DNA from: CAYLKS01 sp964384205 [NCBI: uncultured bacterium]
GTDB lineage: Bacteria; JAGOEH01
NCBI GenBank assembly: GCA_964384205.1
Contig: CAYLKS010000050.1
Location: forward strand, 13,831 to 21,018
Direction: 5' to 3'
DNA length: 7,188 nucleotides
The notes beneath the pieces were generated by a model that saw only the letters and a list, made by a program, of their open reading frames with translations, made no database searches and was not told the origin of the DNA. Positions within the stretch are counted from its first letter, which is position 1, and the number at the start of each line of letters is the position of its first letter. A program made the translations under genes and the position numbers. Shown here in pieces: positions 1 to 4,581 of the stretch.

Positions 1-227
1 CCTCGACCTTGACCTATGCCTTGGCCTCTACCACGTAAAGAAGGATTCTCAGAATTAGGTCTGATAGCACCTGTAGGGCATTCTTCAATGCATATTCCGC
101 ATCTTGTACAAATATCATTGTCAATATAAGCCTTATTATTAGGTTTCATATAAATTGCACCGTCAACAGGACATTTTTTTATACAAATTTTACAACCACT
201 ACATTTTTCTTCATTAACCCATGGCAT
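1..227 (-). CDS. 2x[4Fe-4S] ferredoxin-type protein with Gly/Arg-rich tail (3' end beyond window)
   Basis: A small cytoplasmic electron carrier of the bacterial 2[4Fe-4S] ferredoxin type. I translated it from the start at 227 (MPWVNEEKCSGCKIC...). It has two complete CxxCxxCxxxCP cluster motifs: C9, C12, C15, C19 and C40, C43, C46, C50. Each should bind one cubane cluster, with C19 and C50 probably crossing over to the other cluster. After about residue 64 it enters a Gly/Arg/Gln-rich stretch (RGRGQGIGQGR) that is not part of the ferredoxin fold and runs off the window. The start is fixed by AGGAGG five bases upstream. It is the last visible gene of an operon headed by a Fur regulator and a Nitro_FeMo-Co protein, and its first 14 bases overlap the preceding gene, so translation is probably coupled. 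Its redox partner is not visible. The family is certain; the physiological role is inference. Confidence 0.9.
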   Translation of the reverse strand, partial: MPWVNEEKCSGCKICIKKCPVDGAIYMKPNNKAYIDNDICTRCGICIEECPTGAIRPNSENPSLRGRGQGIGQGR

Positions 228-417
228 AAATACCTCCTAATTGTGTTGGATTTTCATGCAATCTCATAGTTAAAAGCAATGATTCTCTTTTTTCAGTTTC
301 TATATCATCTGCTTTTTCTTCATAAAATCTTAAATATTTATCTGTAATATTTTCTTTATTATCACTATATCCTAATTTAACAGTTGTTATAAAAAAATCA
401 TTACATAAAACCGGCAT
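214..417 (-). CDS. Small hypothetical protein (67 aa) in the Fur/ferredoxin operon
   Basis: I do not recognise a family. The product is a 67-residue soluble, charged protein with no signal peptide or membrane segment. It has a hydrophobic N-terminus (MPVLCNDFFITTVKLGY), a charged, probably helical middle (about residues 28-48, rich in E, K and D), and a tail RLHENPTQLGGIYAMG. Three points support it as real. It fills the only gap between two solid operon genes, starting 21 bases after the Nitro_FeMo-Co stop. It has a purine-rich AAAGAGAGA ribosome-binding site upstream of its ATG. Its ATGCC start context resembles those of the ferredoxin and DUF5320 genes. It ends 14 bases inside the ferredoxin gene, so its last residues are read from the ferredoxin ribosome-binding site and start. 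It could be an accessory protein for the Fe-S or FeMo-type partner; that is only a guess from position. Confidence 0.6.
   Translation of the reverse strand: MPVLCNDFFITTVKLGYSDNKENITDKYLRFYEEKADDIETEKRESLLLTMRLHENPTQLGGIYAMG
233..238 (-). promoter_or_regulatory. Shine-Dalgarno AGGAGG of the ferredoxin, inside the upstream gene
   Basis: On the minus strand AGGAGG is followed by five bases and then ATG at 227. The site lies within the last codons of the 67-residue gene and encodes part of its C-terminal LGGIYAMG. A ribosome ending the upstream gene therefore passes over this site, which suggests coupled translation. Confidence 0.8.
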
Positions 418-438
418 AAATCTCTCTTTGTTTTTATT

Positions 439-780
439 TTACTCTGTGAATTCTTTTAAATTACCTTTTTCGAAATTATCAAGTACATCTTGAACTGTAT
501 TTTCATTTGTAAACACATAAAGTTTTAATGTACCTTGCTTTAATACATCATAAGCTTTAGGTCCGTAACTACCTGTAATAACTGCATCAACTCCTTTTTC
601 CAATGTTAATGTAGCTGTTTTAATACCAACCCCATGTTCATTATTCAAATACTCATTATGGAATGACTCAATAATAGATTTACTATCCGTATCTACAATA
701 ACGAAATATTCCCCTCTCCCAAAACGTTTATCTATAGGAGAATCTAAATTTGGCCCTTTTGCAGTAATTAATAATTTCAT
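439..780 (-). CDS. NifX/NifB-type dinitrogenase iron-molybdenum cofactor family protein (Nitro_FeMo-Co)
   Basis: A 113-residue single-domain protein of the Nitro_FeMo-Co family (PF02579), related to NifX, NafY and the NifB C-terminus and to stand-alone MTH1175-like proteins. Family hallmarks are the N-terminal strand MKLLITAKG, the DKRFGRGEYFVIVD motif at about residues 17-30, GVGIKTA at 50-56, the core VDAVITGSYGPKAYDVLK at 64-81, and a C-terminal helix ending in FEKGNLKEF. In nitrogen fixers such domains hold or carry FeMo-co precursors. No nif structural gene is visible here, and stand-alone members are common in non-diazotrophic anaerobes, so the ligand is unknown; an Fe-S or Mo-Fe type cluster is plausible. 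Its ATG overlaps the Fur-family stop in an ATGA arrangement, with an AAGGAG site (789-794) inside the upstream gene. It is therefore cotranscribed and probably translationally coupled, under the Fur box upstream. Confidence 0.92.
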   Translation of the reverse strand: MKLLITAKGPNLDSPIDKRFGRGEYFVIVDTDSKSIIESFHNEYLNNEHGVGIKTATLTLEKGVDAVITGSYGPKAYDVLKQGTLKLYVFTNENTVQDVLDNFEKGNLKEFTE

Positions 781-1199
781 ATTTTTAGCTCCTTTTTTTT
801 ACAATCATTACACAAACCAAAAAAATCAACACTATGTTCGGAAATTGAAAAATTATATTTTTCTTCCAAATATTGAGTAAAATTAAAAACAACCTCTTTC
901 ATTTTGTCAATGCAATCATCTTGAATATCCAATATTTTACCACAGTTCTTGCAAATTAAATGATGCTGATGAGATGAAACTTTTAGTTTGTATTTTGAAA
1001 CACCATCAACTGCAATGCGTGTAACTAAATCACGCTGCAACATCAACTCAATATTTCTATAAATAGTTGCAATCCCAATACCAGTATCCCTCAATCTCAT
1101 AAAAATATCATTGGCTGACAAATAATCATCACAGGCTGATAATAGTTCATAGATTTTCTCTCTTGCCTGACTTGATCTTAATCCGAATTTTTTTCGCAT
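777..1199 (-). CDS. fur: Fur-family metal-responsive transcriptional regulator, probably Fur
   Basis: A 140-residue Fur-superfamily repressor. The N-terminal winged helix spans about residues 1-74, with the recognition-helix region ATIYRNIELMLQRDLV at 44-59. The C-terminal dimerisation and metal domain shows HQHH at 77-80 followed by C83xxC86, H122 and C130xxC133. The two CxxC pairs match the structural zinc site of Fur and PerR. It is the first gene of a four-gene operon. The start at 1199 is supported by an AGAGAG site (1208-1213) eight bases upstream. The promoter overlaps a canonical Fur box, indicating that it represses its own operon when iron is sufficient. Family-level assignment is very secure. 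Fur rather than PerR or Zur rests mainly on the operator, which matches the iron-Fur consensus and not a PerR-type box. Confidence 0.93.
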   Translation of the reverse strand: MRKKFGLRSSQAREKIYELLSACDDYLSANDIFMRLRDTGIGIATIYRNIELMLQRDLVTRIAVDGVSKYKLKVSSHQHHLICKNCGKILDIQDDCIDKMKEVVFNFTQYLEEKYNFSISEHSVDFFGLCNDCKKKELKI

Positions 1200-1219
1200 T
1201 TACCACACTCTCTTTTAAT

Positions 1220-1238
1220 GATAATGATTATCATTATC
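1220..1238. promoter_or_regulatory. Fur box (19-bp palindromic operator)
   Basis: GATAATGATTATCATTATC is an inverted repeat that is perfect apart from its central base. It equals the classical 19-bp Fur consensus except at that centre base. It lies between the -10 and the fur start codon, over the likely transcription start. The most economical reading is negative autoregulation of the fur, Nitro_FeMo-Co, 67-aa and ferredoxin operon by Fur with ferrous iron. Confidence 0.88.
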
Positions 1239-1240
1239 TT

Positions 1241-1269
1241 ATAATAATAAGGTTTTATAAATTTGTCAA
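1241..1269 (-). promoter_or_regulatory. Sigma-70-type promoter of the fur operon
   Basis: On the minus strand a perfect -35 TTGACA (1264-1269) is separated by 17 bases from a -10 TATTAT (1241-1246). The expected transcription start is about 1234, giving a leader of roughly 35 bases. The Fur box covers the start point, so bound repressor would block initiation. Confidence 0.75.
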
Positions 1270-1700
1270 TATCAAATTTGTTATTATTAAAAAAAGAAAA
1301 GATATGGCTTTTTTTTGATAAATTTTTATTATAATAAGTAAAAAATAAAAAAAATGGTAACCTCAGCCATACAAAAATTGGTTTCAACCATACAAAAATT
1401 GATTATATTGTGTGATAGAATAATTATTTGCCTTTCCGGGGGAGGTAATTTATGGTGAATATGTAGAAAATGGGACATATGTAATAATATTTTTATTTAC
1501 TCTATTGTATTTTTATATTTATTAATTTTGTGTATAGAAAACAGATAGCATATTTTTTAAATTAATTTTTATAACTCTATTTGTTTGAAGATATTATTTT
1601 TACCTCAATAATTGTTTATAGAAATAATAGTTTATGAAATGAACTTAAGTAAAAAATAGGAACTTTTTTATATTATATAGAGTTTTTTAAAAAAAAGCAC
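1270..1700. other. AT-rich spacer between divergent units; no convincing gene
   Basis: About 430 bases without a supported gene. Contents: long A and T runs; a 21-bp-spaced direct repeat (1363-1401); and a lone Shine-Dalgarno plus ATG (GGAGGTAATTTATG, 1441-1454) that opens only four codons before a stop. The stretch just before 1701 is A/T-tract DNA that could act as an UP element for the DUF134 promoter. I saw no tRNA, known riboswitch or intrinsic terminator with a good stem. The ORF at 1178-1387 on the minus strand is low-complexity and overlaps the fur start and promoter, so I do not accept it. Confidence 0.6.
1363..1401. repeat. 18-bp direct repeat, 21-bp period
   Basis: TCAGCCATACAAAAATTG (1363-1380) is followed by TCAACCATACAAAAATTG (1384-1401). 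They differ at one position and start 21 bases apart, which is two helical turns. No gene lies immediately downstream on either strand. The spacing suits a tandem protein-binding site, but a replication slip in AT-rich DNA is also possible. Confidence 0.6.
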
Positions 1701-1729
1701 TTGACAAATGAACATATGTTCATTATAAT
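1701..1729 (+). promoter_or_regulatory. Consensus sigma-70 promoter of the DUF134-DUF5320 unit
   Basis: A perfect TTGACA (1701-1706), a 17-base spacer and a perfect TATAAT (1724-1729). Transcription should start near 1736, leaving a leader of about 13 bases with the ribosome-binding site in it. A fully consensus promoter is normally held in check, which fits the operator inside its spacer. The TTG of this -35 box can be misread as a start codon for the gene downstream. Confidence 0.9.
1707..1724. promoter_or_regulatory. 18-bp perfect palindromic operator between -35 and -10
   Basis: AATGAACATATGTTCATT is a perfect inverted repeat that fills the promoter spacer and shares one base with the -10. 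A dimeric repressor here would exclude RNA polymerase. The TGAACATATGTTCA core recalls operators of small HTH metal sensors, but the sequence does not identify the regulator. Autoregulation by the DUF134 protein encoded directly downstream is the simplest candidate; this is inference. Confidence 0.75.
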
Positions 1730-1736
1730 GATGCAA

Positions 1737-1743
1737 AAAGGAG
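1737..1743 (+). promoter_or_regulatory. Shine-Dalgarno that fixes the DUF134 start
   Basis: AAAGGAG is followed by five bases and then ATG at 1749. It lies just downstream of the predicted transcription start. Upstream in-frame starts fall in the promoter or before the likely mRNA start, so 1749 is the translation start. Confidence 0.8.
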
Positions 1744-1748
1744 AACGA

Positions 1749-2207
1749 ATGCCAAGACCGAAAAAAAATAGATATGTACATAGACCGCCGATTTATAAAT
1801 CGTTTAGACCGATAGATATTATGCCGAGATATTTACAGGAATTGGATTTGACTTTGGATGAATATGAAGCAATAAGATTAGCTGATTATGAAGGGTTAGG
1901 TCATCAGGCAGCAGCAGAAGAGATGGAAATATCAAGGCCAACTTTTACAAGGTTAATAGAGCAGGCAAGGAAGAAAATTTCGATTTTTTTGGTTGAAGGG
2001 CGTCAGTTGAATATTTCAGGAGGTAATGTTCATTTTAGAAGTAATATCATAAGATGTCTTGATTGTGGAAGGACTTATAATGCGAGTTTTAGTCAAGTTT
2101 TTGAATTATGTCCTGTTTGTGGTTCTCCAAATTTGATTGATCTGGCAGGTGGTTTCGGTCATGGTAGGTGTTGTAGGAAACATAGGCATAAAAAAGGAAA
2201 TTTTTAA
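1749..2207 (+). CDS. DUF134-family HTH protein with C-terminal zinc-ribbon-like domain
   Basis: A 152-residue predicted cytoplasmic DNA-binding protein. The N-terminus MPRPKKNRYVHRPP matches the typical MPRPKK opening of DUF134 proteins. Residues 35-76 form a sigma-region-4-like helix-turn-helix (TLDEYEAIRLADYEGLGHQ, then SRPTFTRLIEQARKKI). The LNISGGN strand at 87-93 is also typical of the family. The tail adds C103xxC106 and C121xxC124, a likely zinc ribbon, then C141, C142, H145 and H147, a further possible metal site. The start at 1749 has a ribosome-binding site; a longer reading from TTG at 1701 would begin inside the -35 box. It sits 14 bases upstream of the DUF5320 gene in one unit. 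It is probably a metal- or redox-responsive regulator of this unit and perhaps of the divergent Fe-S operon. The DUF134 family has no firmly established function that I can cite. Confidence 0.92.
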   Translation: MPRPKKNRYVHRPPIYKSFRPIDIMPRYLQELDLTLDEYEAIRLADYEGLGHQAAAEEMEISRPTFTRLIEQARKKISIFLVEGRQLNISGGNVHFRSNIIRCLDCGRTYNASFSQVFELCPVCGSPNLIDLAGGFGHGRCCRKHRHKKGNF

Positions 2208-2221
2208 CAAAGGAGGGAAAT

Positions 2222-2554
2222 ATGCCTTGGGGAGATGGAACAGGACCTAATGGATTAGGTCCCAGAACAGGTAGAGGTTTAGGCTTTTGCAATGGTTATA
2301 ACAGACCGGGTTATATGAATGGTGGTTTTGGATATGGTAGAGGTTACGGTTATGGTCGTGGATACGGGAGAGGTTTTGGATATGGTAGAGGTTATAGATG
2401 GCGTGCATATGCTCCTTATTATAATGCTGTGCCAGTTCCTCCATCATATTCTGAAAAAGATGAAAAAGCATTTCTTGAAAATGAACTAAAAATATTAAAA
2501 CAGCAAATGCAAAATTACGAAAAACGGCTTGCAGAACTTGATAAAGAAGAATAA
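2222..2554 (+). CDS. DUF5320-type Gly/Arg/Tyr-rich small protein with C-terminal coiled coil
   Basis: A 110-residue protein in three parts. The N-terminal signature MPWGDGTGPNGLGPRTGRG, followed by GFC at 21-23, is characteristic of DUF5320 proteins. Residues 34-61 are a low-complexity array of GYGRG and GFGYGRG repeats. Residues 77-109 form a charged helix (LENELKILKQQMQNYEKRL) likely to make a coiled coil. There is no signal peptide. AGGAGG lies five bases before the ATG, 14 bases after the DUF134 stop, and an intrinsic terminator follows, so the two genes form a complete bicistronic unit. Proteins of this type usually neighbour Nitro_FeMo-Co and Mrp-type genes in anaerobes, as here. The function is unknown; a scaffold or oligomerising partner is only a guess. 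The Gly-Arg stretch resembles the ferredoxin tail at the other end of the cluster. Confidence 0.88.
   Translation: MPWGDGTGPNGLGPRTGRGLGFCNGYNRPGYMNGGFGYGRGYGYGRGYGRGFGYGRGYRWRAYAPYYNAVPVPPSYSEKDEKAFLENELKILKQQMQNYEKRLAELDKEE
2324..2394 (+). repeat. 48-bp in-frame repeat encoding GFGYGRGYGYGRGYGR
   Basis: A 23-bp block is repeated exactly at 2324-2346 and 2372-2394, a shift of 48 bp or 16 codons. It encodes GFGYGRGY both times. Its in-frame size suggests that repeat number could vary among strains without breaking the gene. Confidence 0.75.
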
Positions 2555-2559
2555 GAAAG

Positions 2560-2593
2560 AAAGGGAGTAGCCTTAAGGTTGCTCCCTTTTTCT
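2560..2593 (+). terminator. Intrinsic terminator after the DUF5320 gene
   Basis: The left arm AAAGGGAGTAGCC (2560-2572), loop TTAA and right arm GGTTGCTCCCTTT (2577-2589) form a 13-bp stem with two G-U wobbles. The U-rich tail starts within the right arm and runs to 2593. It begins six bases after the stop codon and closes the DUF134-DUF5320 unit. Confidence 0.92.
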
Positions 2594-2594
2594 A

Positions 2595-2622
2595 TTTTGA
2601 GGTATTAATTTTGAGGCATTAA
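2595..2622. repeat. Tandem 14-bp repeat
   Basis: TTTTGAGGTATTAA (2595-2608) is directly followed by TTTTGAGGCATTAA (2609-2622), with one mismatch. It lies just past the terminator. No function is apparent; slippage is the simplest explanation. Confidence 0.5.
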
Positions 2623-2656
2623 TTAATAAAAATAAAACAGACTCATATAAAATATA

Positions 2657-2685
2657 TTGTAAATATTTGAAATTTATATTATAAT
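2657..2685 (+). promoter_or_regulatory. Candidate promoter for the secreted repeat-protein gene
   Basis: TTGTAA (2657-2662), 17 bases, then a perfect TATAAT (2680-2685). This would give a leader of about 107 bases. The -35 matches only four of six positions, and TATAAT-like strings arise easily in such AT-rich DNA, so this is tentative. Confidence 0.3.
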
Positions 2686-2799
2686 CTTATGGTAAAGTAT
2701 TAGTTATGGATAAATTTTTTTATAAATTAAAACAAAATTGAAACAAAAAAAAAGAATTATCGTATTAAACTAATGGAACTTTAAGAAGGACTGGTTATT

Positions 2800-4539
2800 A
2801 TGAGAAAAATTATACTTATAGTTTTTAGTTTTTTATTGAATATATATGCGCAAGAAAATATAGTCTTAAAGGTTTATGAAGATGGAATACCTGTGTATGC
2901 AACAGTTAACGTATTAAAGCCAGTAGATGTTGATGTTCATCTTTTTGTTGGTAAATATAATGATAGATTATTATCATACGGCTGGATATTAAATGCTGAT
3001 AGTAGGGAAGTTGTGTGGAAATTGTCATTGGATAGCTTGACTAAAGTGCCTTCCTTATATGAGACGTATGAATATTCTAACAAGATTAATTTAGTTCCAG
3101 GGAGATATTACTTTATTTTTATAAAAAAACATTGGTATGATTTTTATATTAAAAATTTTAAAGATCTTGGATTAATTTTTGATAGGTTATTGAAAGGGAA
3201 ATTAGGTAAAAGAGAAGTAGATAATTATTGGAAATTTACTATTACTTTTCCTGAAAAAAATATTAAAGTATTAAAGAATCAATCTTATTTTGCAGATAAA
3301 TATTGTTTTATATGCTTTCCAGAAATACATAATAATGAATTTAAGACAGTATCATTTAAAATATTGAGAAAACCGAAAAATGAACCAGTTAGTTTTGAAA
3401 TTTATGCACAGGGAGAAGGGGATAAGTCGGAGCATGTCATGTATGATTACGGTTGGATCTCTAATGAAGATAATGTAAAAATATGGGAATTTAATACTGA
3501 AAATTCAGTATATGGAGGAGGATCTAAGAAAAACTTAAAATATAGAGGTAATATTTCACTAAATAAAGGAGTTTATAAATTAGTATGGATTTCAGATGAT
3601 TCTCATTGTATAAATGATTGGAATAAAACTCCACCATATGATCCTTTATTTTGGGGGGTAACATTAAAATTTAAAAAATTATCTGATACCAATTATGTAA
3701 AATTGATTAATATAAATAAAAATATAAAAGACAAATTAAGTTTAACGAAAGTAAGAAATAATGCTTTAGTTAGTAAGAAATTTGCCTTAACTAAGCCGAC
3801 TTTAGTGCATATAATAGCAATTGGAGAGGCAGGCCATTTTAAAGATATGGTTGATTATGGTTGGATTATAGATAATGATACTCATAAAAAAGTATGGGAA
3901 TTTACTTATGATATTTCATTTCCAGCAGGTGGGAGCATTAAAAATAGGAGGTTTGAAGGAGATATTTTATTAAAACCGGGAAGTTATACTGTTTATTATG
4001 TTACAGATGATTCCCATGCGTTTCGTCATTGGAATGCACCTCCTCCTGCTAATCCAGATATGTATGGAATCACTTTATATTTTATTGATTCAAAACCAGA
4101 ATTAAGTAATAATAATATACATTATTCTAAAGAAAAAAAAGAAGAAGATATAAATTATAAGGAAAATCAAGTAATTGTTAATTTTACCCCAGCAAGAAAT
4201 GATGAGCTACTTCAAAAAAAATTTGTTCTTAATAAAATTACTAAAATAGCGATCTCTGCAATAGGTGAGGGTGATGAAGATGATATGTACGATTATGGCT
4301 GGATAGTTGATTTAAAAACTGGCAAAATTGTTTGGAAAATGCTATATGAAAATACAACATGGGCCGGTGGAGCCAGAAAAAATCGATTATGTAAACAGGA
4401 ACTTATTTTAGAGCCTGGTGAGTATAGGGCTTATTATGTTACAGATGATTCCCATGCCTTTGGCAGCTGGAATGAAAAACCACCTTCAGTTCCTGAAGAA
4501 TATGGCATGATAATTAGAATAGTTAAGTTTTTAGAATAG
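2800..4539 (+). CDS. Secreted protein with four YGWI/DDSH modules, unknown function
   Basis: A 579-residue protein with a signal peptide at 1-17 (MRKIILIVFSFLLNIYA) and Gln at +1, so exported. I cannot assign a named family. It is built from repeated modules of about 110 residues with the pattern YDYGWI, then (I/V)W(E/K), then GG(S/A)xKN, then LxxGxY, then (S/T)DDSH, then WNxxPPxxPxxxG. Module 2 has YDYGWI at 215 and DDSH at 266; module 3 has VDYGWI at 351 and DDSH at 403; module 4 has YDYGWI at 497 and DDSH at 549. Module 1 (YGWI at 60, VWK at 72, PGRYY at 100) is degenerate: it lacks DDSH and the WN-PP end and carries a different aromatic region. A lysine/glutamate-rich linker (440-456) precedes module 4. 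Alternating hydrophobic strands suggest beta-sandwich domains; the invariant D, S, H, W and N could form a ligand or metal site. AGAAGGA lies nine bases before the ATG. A predicted outer-membrane protein gene follows 42 bases downstream. Confidence 0.88.
   Translation: MRKIILIVFSFLLNIYAQENIVLKVYEDGIPVYATVNVLKPVDVDVHLFVGKYNDRLLSYGWILNADSREVVWKLSLDSLTKVPSLYETYEYSNKINLVPGRYYFIFIKKHWYDFYIKNFKDLGLIFDRLLKGKLGKREVDNYWKFTITFPEKNIKVLKNQSYFADKYCFICFPEIHNNEFKTVSFKILRKPKNEPVSFEIYAQGEGDKSEHVMYDYGWISNEDNVKIWEFNTENSVYGGGSKKNLKYRGNISLNKGVYKLVWISDDSHCINDWNKTPPYDPLFWGVTLKFKKLSDTNYVKLININKNIKDKLSLTKVRNNALVSKKFALTKPTLVHIIAIGEAGHFKDMVDYGWIIDNDTHKKVWEFTYDISFPAGGSIKNRRFEGDILLKPGSYTVYYVTDDSHAFRHWNAPPPANPDMYGITLYFIDSKPELSNNNIHYSKEKKEEDINYKENQVIVNFTPARNDELLQKKFVLNKITKIAISAIGEGDEDDMYDYGWIVDLKTGKIVWKMLYENTTWAGGARKNRLCKQELILEPGEYRAYYVTDDSHAFGSWNEKPPSVPEEYGMIIRIVKFLE
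3993..4457 (+). repeat. 27-bp identical DNA blocks in modules 3 and 4 of the secreted protein
   Basis: Bases 3993-4019 and 4431-4457 are identical over 27 positions, including third codon positions, and encode YYVTDDSHA in both modules. The flanking sequence has diverged. This suggests local gene conversion or strong constraint, because the rest of the two modules differs freely at synonymous sites. Confidence 0.7.
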
Positions 4540-4581
4540 AAAATTATTGCATTTTAGATATTTTATATATATATTTTTTTA

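Noticed and set aside
1178-1387. 69-aa minus-strand ORF upstream of fur
   Set aside because: Low-complexity N/K/I/F product from AT-rich DNA. It overlaps the fur start, promoter and Fur box and has no ribosome-binding site.
1363-1401. Direct repeat as a minimal CRISPR array
   Set aside because: Only two copies, with a 3-bp gap and no spacer-sized interval; no cas genes are in the window.
1443-1530. Plus-strand frame reading PGEVIYGEYVENGTYV then a hydrophobic tail
   Set aside because: It has no start codon in frame after the preceding stop and dissolves into low-complexity F/L/Y; it is probably chance, or an unrecognisable gene relic.
1573-1684. Inverted repeat AACTCTAT / ATAGAGTT about 97 bp apart
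   Set aside because: Eight-base arms at that distance are expected by chance in DNA this AT-rich, and no extension of the stem was seen.
1701-1748. Longer DUF134 reading frame starting at TTG 1701
   Set aside because: The TTG is part of the -35 box and the next starts precede or coincide with the predicted mRNA start. A Shine-Dalgarno points to ATG 1749, and family members begin MPRPKK.
2089-2471. Minus-strand ORFs at 2089-2292 and 2247-2471
   Set aside because: They are antisense shadows of the DUF134 and DUF5320 genes; their His/Asn/Tyr-rich composition mirrors the Gly-Arg-Tyr repeats on the other strand.
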